Positions 14,974 to 23,320 of a stretch of DNA of 64,000 nt are shown here, piece after piece (within the stretch, counting starts at the first letter, position 1; each line of letters begins with the position of its first letter). The DNA is from Oscillospiraceae bacterium (GTDB lineage: Bacteria > Bacillota > Clostridia > Oscillospirales > Ruminococcaceae), in assembly GCA_029007985.1 (NCBI GenBank), contig JAQXIW010000017.1, forward strand, positions 1 to 64,000, given 5' to 3'. A model generated the notes under the pieces. That model was not told the DNA's origin. It saw nothing but the letters and a program-made list of their open reading frames with translations, and searched no databases. A program made the position numbers and the translations under genes.

Positions 14974-16404
14974 ATGAAAACAAGCATACGCAATAAGCTG
15001 ACCGCAATGATACTTGCGGTCTGTCTGTCTATACTTGCGATAGTATGGGTAATAACATCGCTGTTTTTCAAGCCGATGTATTACAGAATGACTCAAAATC
15101 AGCTGACAAAGCTGATTTCATCGACGGCTAAAATAATAAGCGACAACAACGGCGAATTGACCGACGATGTGACGGAAAAGATAAAAACCCTCGCCGCAAA
15201 CGGCTATTGCATCGAAATTGCCGACGAATTCGGCAACGGTATAGCGCTTTTTGAGGGCATAGGCGACGGATGCAGTCTGCATGTCCCGGACGAGTCTATG
15301 TCGTATATTTACGGCGTGCACCGCAGAATGAATAACGAAACCGCCGTAGATATAAGAGAGCAGACGAGAAAATCCGGCTCCTATGTGGGCACGCTCAACG
15401 ACGCTTACGGCAACAGACAGCCTGTACGGGGCAAATATTGGAACAACAGATACACCATTGTGGCGTCCACATCTCTGGCGTCTACAGATTCCATCATTTC
15501 CATTGTCACGGCACAGCTTAAAACGGCGACAATTTTTACGATTTTAATTGCGCTCATCATTTCCGCAATAATGTCTCATTGGTTTGTCAGCCCGATTATG
15601 ACGCTGTCAAAGGCGACAAAAGAGGTCGCAAAGGGAAAATACGATATTGAAATATCCTTTCCGGAGGACCCAACCGATGAATTCGGCCAGCTTGCCGCCG
15701 ACTTCAACTCAATGGTCAAAGAGATCAAAACCACACAGGATATGCAAAAAGAGCTTGTCTCCGGCATAACCCACGATTTGCGCACGCCTTTGACGATAAT
15801 TAAAGGCTATGCGGAATCCATAAGAGACATAACCGGCGACAACAGGGAAATACGCGAGTCACAGCTCAACACCATTATCGACGAGACGGACAGGCTGACA
15901 AAGATGGTCAACAGCGTCCTTGAATATACCAAGCTGTCACAGGGCGCATACAAATTGAATTTTGTACAGTACAACATAGCGGATATGTGCCTCGACATAG
16001 TCGATATTTACAAGAATAAGGCAGAAAAAGAGGGCAAGACCATAAGATACGAGGGCGTTGATGAAGCTTATGTGACGGCGGACGCCTCTCTCATCGAAAG
16101 AGTGCTGCACAATTTCGTGTCAAATGCCCTTGTACACACGCCGCAGGGAACAGAAGTCGTGGTCGGTGTAAATATTTTGCCTAACGGCAAGGTCAAAGTC
16201 AGCGTGACCGATTCCGGCGAAGGCATAAGCGAAGAAGACCAAAAGCATATTTTTGACAGATACTACCGTTCGAGAAAAGACTTGGGTAAACAAGGTACCG
16301 GTCTCGGTCTCGCCGTTGTCAAAACCGTTATGGAAAATCACCACTTTGAATACGGCGTCACATCCCAAGAGGGCAAAGGCAGTGAATTTTGGTTTATTAT
16401 GTGA
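14974..16404 (+). CDS. Sensor histidine kinase (HAMP, HisKA, HATPase_c)
   Basis: A 476-residue membrane kinase. Helices lie at about 11-31 and 186-206 and flank an extracytoplasmic domain of roughly 150 residues. HAMP follows, then the dimerisation box SGITHDLRTPLTIIKGY with His267 as phosphosite. The ATPase part shows an N box (RVLHNFVSNALVHTP), G1 DSGEGI and G2 GTGLGLAVVK. The ATG at 14974 is preceded by AAGGA; the ORF-track TTG at 14965 overlaps the regulator stop. It forms an operon with the response regulator. The ligand is unknown. The stop codon lies inside a CRP/FNR-like palindrome belonging to the next gene. Confidence 0.93.
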   Translation: MKTSIRNKLTAMILAVCLSILAIVWVITSLFFKPMYYRMTQNQLTKLISSTAKIISDNNGELTDDVTEKIKTLAANGYCIEIADEFGNGIALFEGIGDGCSLHVPDESMSYIYGVHRRMNNETAVDIREQTRKSGSYVGTLNDAYGNRQPVRGKYWNNRYTIVASTSLASTDSIISIVTAQLKTATIFTILIALIISAIMSHWFVSPIMTLSKATKEVAKGKYDIEISFPEDPTDEFGQLAADFNSMVKEIKTTQDMQKELVSGITHDLRTPLTIIKGYAESIRDITGDNREIRESQLNTIIDETDRLTKMVNSVLEYTKLSQGAYKLNFVQYNIADMCLDIVDIYKNKAEKEGKTIRYEGVDEAYVTADASLIERVLHNFVSNALVHTPQGTEVVVGVNILPNGKVKVSVTDSGEGISEEDQKHIFDRYYRSRKDLGKQGTGLGLAVVKTVMENHHFEYGVTSQEGKGSEFWFIM

Positions 16405-16415
16405 CTTAGGTCACA
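16400..16415 (+). promoter_or_regulatory. CRP/FNR/HcpR-family operator
   Basis: TGTGACTTAGGTCACA is a perfect 16-bp palindrome of the TGTGA-N6-TCACA class bound by CRP/FNR-superfamily regulators. It overlaps the kinase stop codon and is centred about 49 bp upstream of the predicted start of the DUF1858 gene. HcpR, which controls hybrid-cluster-protein genes in anaerobes, uses a very similar box. Confidence 0.7.
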
Positions 16416-16421
16416 ATAGTA

Positions 16422-16450
16422 TTGCAAATAACCTACTGTTTTGATATACT
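16422..16450 (+). promoter_or_regulatory. Sigma-A promoter of the DUF1858 gene
   Basis: TTGCAA, a 17-bp spacer and TATACT (16445-16450), immediately downstream of the palindromic operator. Confidence 0.72.
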
Positions 16451-16482
16451 ATTGATATAACAAGAATAAAAGGAGAATCACT

Positions 16483-16680
16483 ATGGTTGTCACAAGAGAA
16501 ACAAACCTCGGCGCTATTCTTGACGAAGACCCGACAACTGCAATCTATTTTATGCAGATCGGTATGCACTGTCTGGGATGTCCTGCGTCAAGGGGCGAAA
16601 ATATAGAGCAGGCATGTATGGTACACGGCGTTGACCCGGATGACTTGATTGAGATGCTCAACGCTCACTTTGCCGAGTAA
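16483..16680 (+). CDS. DUF1858 hybrid-cluster-protein-associated redox-disulfide protein
   Basis: A 65-residue cytoplasmic protein of the DUF1858/TIGR03980 type, with the family core GMHCLGCPASRGENIEQACMVHG. C-x-x-C plus a third Cys suggests a thiol or disulfide function. The family is typically linked to hybrid cluster protein and nitrosative stress in anaerobes, although its own reaction is unproven. The ATG at 16483 follows AAGGAGA. It has its own promoter and an FNR/HcpR-like operator, and may be co-transcribed with trmK, which begins two bases after its stop. No hcp gene lies in the window. Confidence 0.9.
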   Translation: MVVTRETNLGAILDEDPTTAIYFMQIGMHCLGCPASRGENIEQACMVHGVDPDDLIEMLNAHFAE

Positions 16681-16681
16681 T

Positions 16682-17377
16682 ATGAAAAACACAAATATAG
16701 GCAGTCGTTTACTTATGGCTGCCTCTTTTGTTCAAGACGGCAAGACGGTGTGCGATGTAGGCTGTGACCACGGCAAGCTGTCGCTGTACCTGATAAAAGA
16801 AGGCAAAGCCCGCCGCATTATCGCCACCGACATAAACGCAAAGCCTTTGCAGAAAGCGGTAGACTTGTTTTCACGGCAGGGCTTGTCGGACAAAGCCCGG
16901 TTTTACTTGACGGACGGCCTTGACGGAATAGACAATTCCGACGGCGAAATAAGCCACATTGTCATCGCCGGTCTCGGCGGCACCACGATGAAATTCATTT
17001 TAGATAATGCGCCGTGGGTTAAGAGCCCTGATATTAAGCTTGTTCTGCTGCCGGCTCAAAGCGGCTACACCGTGAGAGAATGGCTGTATTCCAACGGGTT
17101 TGAAATCGAAAAAGAAACAACGGTCGAGGAAAAGGGCAAATACTATTCCTGTATGTGCGCCGTCTACACGGGTAAAAACACAGCGTCAGATGTTTTTGAT
17201 ATATACCTCGGCAAGAGCGGTGAAAACACAGGCGACAGCGCAAAGGGCTATTTTGAGCTGATTATGACAAGGCTTAAAAAAGAGCAAAAAGGCTTTTTGA
17301 TTGAAACCGGCGCCGAGAACCCGGAATATTCAAAGGCGATAAATAAATTGCAAACTCTCATCGACGGCATAAAATAA
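16682..17377 (+). CDS. trmK: tRNA (adenine-N1)-methyltransferase TrmK
   Basis: A 231-residue class I SAM enzyme with CDVGCDHGKLSLYLI as the SAM-binding loop, IATDIN as motif II, VIAGLGGTTM and LLPAQSGYTVREWL. These are hallmarks of the TrmK/YqfN family, which makes m1A22 in bacterial tRNA. The ORF track adds 11 upstream residues; I start at the ATG at 16682, two bases after the DUF1858 stop. In other Firmicutes trmK sits beside rpoD and the Nif3-like gene, so its location here is different. A hairpin follows. Confidence 0.92.
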   Translation: MKNTNIGSRLLMAASFVQDGKTVCDVGCDHGKLSLYLIKEGKARRIIATDINAKPLQKAVDLFSRQGLSDKARFYLTDGLDGIDNSDGEISHIVIAGLGGTTMKFILDNAPWVKSPDIKLVLLPAQSGYTVREWLYSNGFEIEKETTVEEKGKYYSCMCAVYTGKNTASDVFDIYLGKSGENTGDSAKGYFELIMTRLKKEQKGFLIETGAENPEYSKAINKLQTLIDGIK

Positions 17378-17381
17378 TATT

Positions 17382-17412
17382 TGCAGAGCAGCAATGCTCT
17401 GCATTTATTGAT
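17382..17412 (+). terminator. Terminator-like hairpin after trmK
   Basis: TGCAGAGCA (17382-17390), GCAA tetraloop, TGCTCTGCA (17395-17403), then TTTATTG. It overlaps the -35 box of the rqcH promoter. Confidence 0.65.
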
Positions 17413-17436
17413 TAAAACACAATTATCTTATATAAT
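17408..17436 (+). promoter_or_regulatory. Sigma-A promoter of rqcH
   Basis: TTGATT, a 17-bp spacer and TATAAT (17431-17436), with a leader of about 44 nt. Confidence 0.75.
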
Positions 17437-17486
17437 ATAGTACTATATATTGTGATTAGAAAATAAATGATATTACGGAGACAAAA

Positions 17487-19223
17487 ATGGCACTTGACGC
17501 TTTGACAATGTCTCTGCTGGCGGCAGAGCTTGACGAAAGACTGCAAAACAGCAGAATAGATAAAATACATCAGCCTTCAAAAGACGAGATAGTTTTCCAC
17601 ATGCGTACAAAAGGCGGCAATCTCAAACTATTGCTTTCCGCCAGAAGCGGCTCACGGAGAATTTGCGTAACAAACGAAGAATTTGAAAACCCGCGGACGC
17701 CGCCGTCCTTTTGTATGCTGCTTAGAAAATATCTCTCCGGCGCAAAGTTCGTCGGTGCACATGGCATAGCCGGCGAGAGAATCATAATGCTCTCCTTTAC
17801 CGCAACCAGCGAAATGGGAGATACGGTAAGCATAGATGTTGCGGCGGAGCTGATGGGCAGATATTCCAATCTTGTAATAATAAACGGTGACGGTAAAATA
17901 ATCGACGCCATGAAAAGAGTAGACGCGGACGCTTCCAGCGTGCGCCAGCTTTTGCCGGGCTTGACTTATAAATTGCCGCCGAACAGAGACAACCCGAGAC
18001 TTGTCGGGCGGCTCGGCGAGGTTTTGGAAAAGGTGTTTGAATTTCCGGCGCTCGTCGACAAGGCTTTTATGAAGTGTACACAGGGCATAGGCCCGGTTAT
18101 TGCCAGAGAGATTGCCTACAATTCGGGCACTTCCGATATTATGGCAAACAATCTCACACGGGCGGAGAGAGCCGCTGTGCAAAGACGGGCGCAAAGAGTA
18201 GTCGAATACTATGAAAACCCTATGTGGACGGTTATTTATAACGAACAAAATGCGCCGAGCGAATTTTCCTTTATGCCGCTGTGCCAATACGACGGCTTGG
18301 ACAAAAAGACTTTTTCCTCGGTCAATGAGCTCTTGGTGGAATATTACGCCCGGAAAGACCGCACCGAGAGACTCAAACAAAAGGGCAGAGACCTGCATAA
18401 GCTGGTATCAAATCTTATAGACAGAACGCAGAGAAAACAGACGGCAAGGGCGGAAGAATTGCGGCGGTCGGTCGACAACGAAAAATACAGAATATACGGC
18501 GAATTGCTGACGGCAAATCTCTACGCTTTGCAAAAGGGTATGAAGAGCGTTGAGGTGCTCAACTACTACGACGGCAACACCGTTACAATTCCGCTCGATG
18601 TAAGGCTGACGGGCAACCAAAACGCCCAGAAGTATTACAAGGAATACAAAAGGCGACAGACTGCCGTCAAAATGATGACAAAGCTTTTGCGGGAGGGCGA
18701 AATAGAATTGGAATATCTCAATTCCGTTTCCTACAATATTTCCGCCGCAGAAAGCGAAAAAGAATTGACGGCTATCCGAGCGGAGCTGCACGATGCCGGT
18801 TATTTGAAATATTTTAAGGCAAAGGACAAAAAACAAAAGCCGCAGGATTTTATCAGATATATTTCCTCCGACGGATTTTTGATTCTTGTCGGCAGAAACA
18901 ACTCTCAAAACGACAGGCTCACAATGAAAATTGCCAGGGGCAAGGATATGTGGTTTCACACAAAAAAGGCGCCTGGCAGCCATGTCGTCGTCATGAGCGA
19001 GGGCAAGGACATACCGCTGACCACACAGAATGAAGCCGCCATGCTTGCGGCTTACCATTCTAGCCTGAAGGGCGAGCGGAAGGTGGATGTCGACTACACT
19101 TTTGTAAAAAATATAAAAAAGACAAATGACCTAAAACCGGGTATGGTTATTTATCACACTTATGAAAGCGCCCCGGTTACCGTGGACGAAAAGGTTATAT
19201 CCAAGCTTCGGAGGGTAAATTGA
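17487..19223 (+). CDS. rqcH: Ribosome quality-control factor RqcH (NFACT protein)
   Basis: A 578-residue NFACT-family protein. NFACT-N begins MALDALTMSLLAAEL and includes RIDKIHQPSKDEIVFH and SARSGSRRI. The middle has HhH and coiled-coil segments, rich in Arg/Lys/Glu around 290-330 and 380-400. The C-terminal NFACT-R (DUF814) carries RGKDMWFHTKKAPGSHVVV. RqcH binds stalled 50S subunits and recruits Ala-tRNA to build alanine tails that mark nascent chains for decay. Older annotation calls it fibronectin-binding protein. The ATG follows ACGGAGA. The next gene begins one base after its stop, so they are coupled although functionally unrelated. Confidence 0.95.
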   Translation: MALDALTMSLLAAELDERLQNSRIDKIHQPSKDEIVFHMRTKGGNLKLLLSARSGSRRICVTNEEFENPRTPPSFCMLLRKYLSGAKFVGAHGIAGERIIMLSFTATSEMGDTVSIDVAAELMGRYSNLVIINGDGKIIDAMKRVDADASSVRQLLPGLTYKLPPNRDNPRLVGRLGEVLEKVFEFPALVDKAFMKCTQGIGPVIAREIAYNSGTSDIMANNLTRAERAAVQRRAQRVVEYYENPMWTVIYNEQNAPSEFSFMPLCQYDGLDKKTFSSVNELLVEYYARKDRTERLKQKGRDLHKLVSNLIDRTQRKQTARAEELRRSVDNEKYRIYGELLTANLYALQKGMKSVEVLNYYDGNTVTIPLDVRLTGNQNAQKYYKEYKRRQTAVKMMTKLLREGEIELEYLNSVSYNISAAESEKELTAIRAELHDAGYLKYFKAKDKKQKPQDFIRYISSDGFLILVGRNNSQNDRLTMKIARGKDMWFHTKKAPGSHVVVMSEGKDIPLTTQNEAAMLAAYHSSLKGERKVDVDYTFVKNIKKTNDLKPGMVIYHTYESAPVTVDEKVISKLRRVN

Positions 19224-19224
19224 T

Positions 19225-20712
19225 ATGAACAAGACAGACAGAATATGCAAAAACATCTTTTATCGGATATTTACCCTGTGCTTTTCATGGCTTATGATAA
19301 ATGTTTTGTTTTTCAATCCGTACTTTGATTACAAGCCGTACATTGTTTTGCCTATTGCGGCTGTTTGGCTTGCTCTCATGTTTTTGGCTTTCAAGACCGT
19401 AGAAAAACACCGGGACTTTATAGAGAGAAATACCGTAAAATTCCTTGTCTGCTTTTTTATCGTGCTGTGGATCACACAGTTTGTGACATATAACCTGTGC
19501 GGCGGCTATCCGACCAGAGATTTTGAAAGAGTTTTCACGGGTGCATATAACTACACAATCACGGGGGTTATTGAGGACCCGTACTTGGATTATTTCTACA
19601 AATATCCAAACAATATGCCTATTACAATTATTTTGCAGTTTATTTTCAGGCGGGCACATAAATTCGGAATAACAAACTTTTTTGCGGTAGGCGCACTGTT
19701 TAACCGGCGGTGTATAAGCGCTGCGTATCTGTTCACATTTTTAAGCGTAAGAAACGCTATGGGTACAAAATATGCCGCATTCGCCGTTATTCTTTTGTAT
19801 TTTTGTCTACCTCTGCAAACTTACATATCCATTTTTTATACGGATACCACATCAATGCTCTTTCCGCCTTTGATAATTTATTTTTATCAGACAGTCGGAA
19901 AGCCGAAAGGCAAAATCCAAAATATTCTTTTTTGCATTGCCATGGGTCTGGCGGTCGGTTTGGGCATCAAAATAAAATATTCCGTGGCTATTGCTCTGAT
20001 AGCGGTGATTATTCGGTGTGTTATAAAATTTGATTTCAAAAGACTTGCCGTCATTGCTGTCAGTTCCGCGATGGGGTTCGCTTTGGTAAGCGGAGTTTTC
20101 GACCGGTTTATGTACAGAAATATTTTGGACAAGGATAAAGCGTATGACATGAGCACTCCGTTTCTCGCATGGATTGCCATGGGTATGCAGGGTGACGGCA
20201 CACACAGCGCCGATGACAATCATTTCATCTGGGCGCAGGAAACACACGAAGATAAAGTTGACGGCGCAAAATTCCTGCTGAAAGCCCGACTTGAATATAT
20301 GGGACCTGTCGGATATATAAAATTTCTTAACGAAAAAGCAGTAAGAAGCTTCGGCAGCGGCAACTTGGACTATCCGAATACAGTATCGGATTCACCCATG
20401 AAGCAAAATTTTATGATAGATATTCTCAATTCTCGGGGCAAGTACAACGCCGTATTTGACAATATTATACAGGGCTATCATGTAACGGTGTTTTTAATGA
20501 TTTGTATCGGCGGCGCAGTCGGGGTATCGGGAAAAGACCGCAGACTTTTTGCGCGGCAGCTGTCGTCATTCGGCATGTTCCTTTTCCTGCTTCTGTGGGA
20601 GGCCGGCACAAGATATTTGCTCAATTATTATCCTGTATTCATATCCGCGTCTCTCGCCGGATTTGCATTTGTCTTTGAAAAAATCCGGGCGGCAAAAAAT
20701 CAAAAAAACTGA
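19225..20712 (+). CDS. GT-C-like polytopic glycosyltransferase
   Basis: A 495-residue membrane protein with about ten to twelve hydrophobic helices and a large early extracytoplasmic loop. That loop carries acidic motifs (PTRDFERVFTGAYNY) and YFYKYPNNMPIT, a pattern of the GT-C/PMT-like mannosyltransferase group. Such enzymes use polyprenyl-phosphate sugars as donors on the outer membrane face. Substrate and acceptor are unknown. It follows rqcH by one base behind GGAGGG and ends at a terminator. It might act on the glycan started by the PglF/PglC-like pair at 1614-4067, but they are 15 kb apart and this is speculation. Confidence 0.75.
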   Translation: MNKTDRICKNIFYRIFTLCFSWLMINVLFFNPYFDYKPYIVLPIAAVWLALMFLAFKTVEKHRDFIERNTVKFLVCFFIVLWITQFVTYNLCGGYPTRDFERVFTGAYNYTITGVIEDPYLDYFYKYPNNMPITIILQFIFRRAHKFGITNFFAVGALFNRRCISAAYLFTFLSVRNAMGTKYAAFAVILLYFCLPLQTYISIFYTDTTSMLFPPLIIYFYQTVGKPKGKIQNILFCIAMGLAVGLGIKIKYSVAIALIAVIIRCVIKFDFKRLAVIAVSSAMGFALVSGVFDRFMYRNILDKDKAYDMSTPFLAWIAMGMQGDGTHSADDNHFIWAQETHEDKVDGAKFLLKARLEYMGPVGYIKFLNEKAVRSFGSGNLDYPNTVSDSPMKQNFMIDILNSRGKYNAVFDNIIQGYHVTVFLMICIGGAVGVSGKDRRLFARQLSSFGMFLFLLLWEAGTRYLLNYYPVFISASLAGFAFVFEKIRAAKNQKN

Positions 20713-20726
20713 AATAATAAAAATGG

Positions 20727-20755
20727 GCTGCGGTTAGTCAATCGCAGCTTTTTTC
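20727..20755 (+). terminator. Intrinsic terminator before the ribosomal operon
   Basis: GCTGCGGTT (20727-20735) pairs with AATCGCAGC (20740-20748) with one G-U pair, followed by TTTTTT. It isolates the rqcH unit from the S10 operon. Confidence 0.88.
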
Positions 20756-20764
20756 ATAAAACCG

Positions 20765-20793
20765 TTGACATTTTCCGGTCAATTTGATATTAT
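20765..20793 (+). promoter_or_regulatory. Distal S10-operon promoter P1
   Basis: TTGACA, a 17-bp spacer and TATTAT (20788-20793), 452 bp upstream of rpsJ. Confidence 0.75.
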
Positions 20794-20917
20794 AGACGAG
20801 GTTTTAATATTGCATATATGACGGCGATAATCACATTATCAATATCAACAAAAAATCAATATTAAAAGTCAAAAATATAGGTTATGTATACAAAATTTCA
20901 AAATAATGCAAAAATGC

Positions 20918-20946
20918 TTGCATTATTTATGCGTTTGTAGTATCAT
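20918..20946 (+). promoter_or_regulatory. Proximal S10-operon promoter P2
   Basis: TTGCAT, a 17-bp spacer and TATCAT (20941-20946). It would start transcription just before the structured leader. Confidence 0.6.
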
Positions 20947-20952
20947 AATTAG

Positions 20953-21240
20953 GCGACTGCAAAGATTATGCGTTGAAGCGGGAGGTTGCCGTGAAAAACG
21001 GGTTTTTCCGCTGAGTATGTCCGATCTTTGAACCGGGCGAAACTGAATATAAAAATGCGAAGGGTGCATGAACTTAAAAGTTCCTCTGACCTAAACTTTG
21101 TGAAACGGGCCGCAAGGCTCAAATCCGATGTAACTGCATGGCGGTTAATCGGTTTTTGTTATGAGAAGATGCGAAACACCCGACAAGGTTTTTAATTCAG
21201 ATAACCGCCGCTAAAAAATTAAAATCTTATAAGGAGGCGT
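20953..21240 (+). promoter_or_regulatory. Structured S10-operon mRNA leader
   Basis: About 290 nt with nested stems. CAAAGAT/ATCTTTG (20960-20966 with 21024-21030) encloses GCGGGA/TTCCGC (20978-20983 with 21006-21011), which encloses CCGT-GAAAA-ACGG (20989-21001). Downstream are GAACTT/AAGTTC (21070-21083), a GCAA-capped hairpin (21107-21120) and a long-range GGCGGTTA/TAACCGCC pair (21140-21147 with 21202-21209). I recognise no named riboswitch. An autogenous ribosomal-protein-binding leader, L4-like in function, is the natural inference. The rest of the 20713-21244 gap holds only the terminator and two promoters. Confidence 0.7.
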
Positions 21241-21244
21241 TACA

Positions 21245-21556
21245 ATGGCAGTCAAGGAAAAAATCAGAGTCAGATTGAAAAGTTATGACCATCAGTTGGT
21301 AGATGCTTCGGCAGAAAAAATCGTTGAAGCAGCAAAGAGAACAGGTGCAAGAGTTTCAGGCCCTATTCCGCTCCCGACAGAAAAGGAAATCACTACAATC
21401 CTCAGAGCCGTTCACAAGTACAAAGACTCAAGAGAACAGTTCGAGTACAGAACTCACAAGAGAGTTATCGACATCATCAAGCCTACAAACAAGACTGTAG
21501 ATGCTCTCAAAAACCTGCAGCTCCCTGCAGGCGTTGAAATTGAAATCAAGCTCTAA
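21245..21556 (+). CDS. rpsJ: 30S ribosomal protein S10
   Basis: 103 residues. It contains the S10 cores [28 protein letters not shown] and SGPIPLPT, and ends [14 protein letters not shown]10 sits in the 30S head and is also the NusE partner of NusB in antitermination. The ATG follows AAGGAGG. It is the first gene of the long S10-spc-alpha transcript, preceded by two promoters and a structured leader. Confidence 0.98.
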   Translation: MAVKEKIRVRLKSYDHQLVDASAEKIVEAAKRTGARVSGPIPLPTEKEITTILRAVHKYKDSREQFEYRTHKRVIDIIKPTNKTVDALKNLQLPAGVEIEIKL

Positions 21557-21615
21557 CCAATATAATAGTTACTCATTATATAGAGCGAACCTCTCAACCG
21601 CAAAGTTGGAGTCAT

Positions 21616-21633
21616 GTTGGCTGCAAGGCCAAC
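21616..21633 (+). promoter_or_regulatory. Hairpin in the rpsJ-rplC spacer
   Basis: GTTGGC-TGCAAG-GCCAAC in an unusually long 104-nt spacer for this operon. A second weaker stem (CTCAAC/GTTGGAG) precedes it. With no T tract it looks like an RNA-processing or translational control element, not a terminator. Confidence 0.4.
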
Positions 21634-21660
21634 CAATAACCTAACAGGAGGCATTATAAA

Positions 21661-22293
21661 ATGCAGAAAGCAATTATCGGTAAGAAAATCGGTATGACAC
21701 AGCTTTTCGACGAAAACGGTATGGTAGTACCGGTAACAGTCGTCGAGGCAGGTCCTTGTGTTGTCGTACAGAAGAAGACAGTCGAGAGCGACGGCTATCA
21801 GGCTGTTCAGGTAGGTTTTGGCGAAGTTAAAGACAAGCACCTCACAAAACCTGAAAAAGGACATTTCGAAAAAGCAGGCGTTGCTCCTAAGAAAACACTC
21901 AGAGAATTCCGCCTCGACTCAATCGAAAACATCAATGTTGGCGACATCATCAAGGCCGACACATTCGCTGCAGGCGACAAAGTTGACGTATGCGGCACAT
22001 CAAAAGGTAAAGGTTACGCCGGCACAATCAAGCGCTGGAACAACCACAGACTCAAGGAAACTCACGGCGTAGGCCCTGTTCACAGACACGCAGGCTCTAA
22101 CGGCTCAACATCCACACCGTCAAGAGTTTTCAAGGGCAAAAAACTCCCTGGTCACCTCGGTGCAGAAAGAGTTACAGTTCAGAATCTTACAGTAGTTAAG
22201 ATTGATGCAGAAAATAATCTCATCGCTGTTAAGGGTGCAATTCCTGGCGCAAAAGGCGGAATTGTTGTTCTTACAGACAGCGTGAAGGCTTAA
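21661..22293 (+). CDS. rplC: 50S ribosomal protein L3
   Basis: 210 residues with the L3 signatures [15 protein letters not shown] and [21 protein letters not shown] and the central loop [23 protein letters not shown] that reaches toward the peptidyl-transferase centre. L3 is one of the first proteins in 50S assembly. The ATG follows AGGAGG. A 104-nt spacer with hairpins separates it from rpsJ. Confidence 0.98.
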   Translation: MQKAIIGKKIGMTQLFDENGMVVPVTVVEAGPCVVVQKKTVESDGYQAVQVGFGEVKDKHLTKPEKGHFEKAGVAPKKTLREFRLDSIENINVGDIIKADTFAAGDKVDVCGTSKGKGYAGTIKRWNNHRLKETHGVGPVHRHAGSNGSTSTPSRVFKGKKLPGHLGAERVTVQNLTVVKIDAENNLIAVKGAIPGAKGGIVVLTDSVKA

Positions 22294-22307
22294 AGGAGGA
22301 AAACAAA

Positions 22308-22931
22308 ATGGCACAGTTTGATGTTTTTGACATTAATGGCGCAAAGGTTGACACAGTTGAGCTTTCCGATGCAGTATTCGGTATCACACCGAACGAGAGA
22401 GTTATGCACGCAGCAGTCGTAAACTTCCTCGCTAACCAGAGACAGGGCACACAGTCGACTCTCACAAGAGCCGAAGTTCGCGGCGGCGGTCGCAAACCGT
22501 GGAGACAGAAGGGTACAGGCCGCGCAAGACAGGGTTCTATCCGCGCTCCGCAGTGGACACACGGCGGCGTAGCACTCGGCCCAAAACCGCGTGACTACAG
22601 CTACTCGCTCAACAAGAAAGTAAAGAGACTTGCTATTTGCTCAGCACTTTCAGCTAAGGCACAGGCAGGCAAGCTCGTAGTAGTAAATGACTACGCTGTT
22701 ACAGATTACTCAACAAAGGCAGTCGTAAAGATGCTCAAGAATCTTAACGTTGAAGGTAAGGCTCTTATGGTTCAGGCTGTTGTAAACGAGAAGGTTGTTA
22801 AGTCGGCAGGTAATATTCCTGGCGTACAAACAACATTGGCAACAACAATGAACGCATACGACACAATCAACGCAAAGACACTTGTAGTTGACCTCGCTGC
22901 CGCAAAGAAACTTGAGGAGGTATTCGCATAA
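22308..22931 (+). CDS. rplD: 50S ribosomal protein L4
   Basis: 207 residues with the L4 exit-tunnel loop RAEVRGGGRKPWRQKGTGRARQGS. In E. coli L4 also represses its own operon by binding the S10 leader, so it is a candidate partner for the structured leader here. The ATG follows AAAGGAGG. The stop overlaps the rplW start by one base (TAATG), indicating coupling. Confidence 0.98.
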   Translation: MAQFDVFDINGAKVDTVELSDAVFGITPNERVMHAAVVNFLANQRQGTQSTLTRAEVRGGGRKPWRQKGTGRARQGSIRAPQWTHGGVALGPKPRDYSYSLNKKVKRLAICSALSAKAQAGKLVVVNDYAVTDYSTKAVVKMLKNLNVEGKALMVQAVVNEKVVKSAGNIPGVQTTLATTMNAYDTINAKTLVVDLAAAKKLEEVFA

Positions 22932-23224
22932 TGACATTCGCACAGGATATCATCATCAAGCCAATCATCACTGAAAACAGCATGAAGGGCATTGCTGAAA
23001 AGAAGTACACATTCCAGGTTGCCAAATCCGCCAACAAGATCGAAATCGCAAAAGCTGCGGAAGAGCTCTTCGGCGTAAAGGTAGCTAAGGTAAACACAAT
23101 GAATGTTCGCGGCAGATATCGCCGTCAGGGCATGAAGGGCGGTTTCACAGCCGCAACAAAGAAAGCTATCATCACATTGACAGCTGATTCAAAGGGCATC
23201 GAGTTCTTCGAAGGTATGAACTGA
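22931..23224 (+). CDS. rplW: 50S ribosomal protein L23
   Basis: 97 residues with IIIKPIITENSMKGIAEKKYTFQV, the L23 N-terminus, and the loop VNTMNVRGRYRRQGMKGG. L23 lies at the tunnel exit and docks trigger factor and SRP. Its ATG overlaps the L4 stop, with GAGGAGG inside rplD as ribosome binding site. A 96-nt spacer follows. Confidence 0.98.
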   Translation: MTFAQDIIIKPIITENSMKGIAEKKYTFQVAKSANKIEIAKAAEELFGVKVAKVNTMNVRGRYRRQGMKGGFTAATKKAIITLTADSKGIEFFEGMN

Positions 23225-23320
23225 TAAGCCCCTCCGTCCTATAAATCATAGAGACGTTTTTAAGTATGGGAGGCGCAAAGGCGTTTCTCGCAAAAAGACT
23301 CATAAGGAGAGTGAACCTAA

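Noticed and set aside
21055-21195. 46-codon ORF (MRRVHELKSSSDLNF...) in the S10 leader
   Set aside because: No Shine-Dalgarno sequence and it runs through leader stems; the stretch is better explained as structured RNA.
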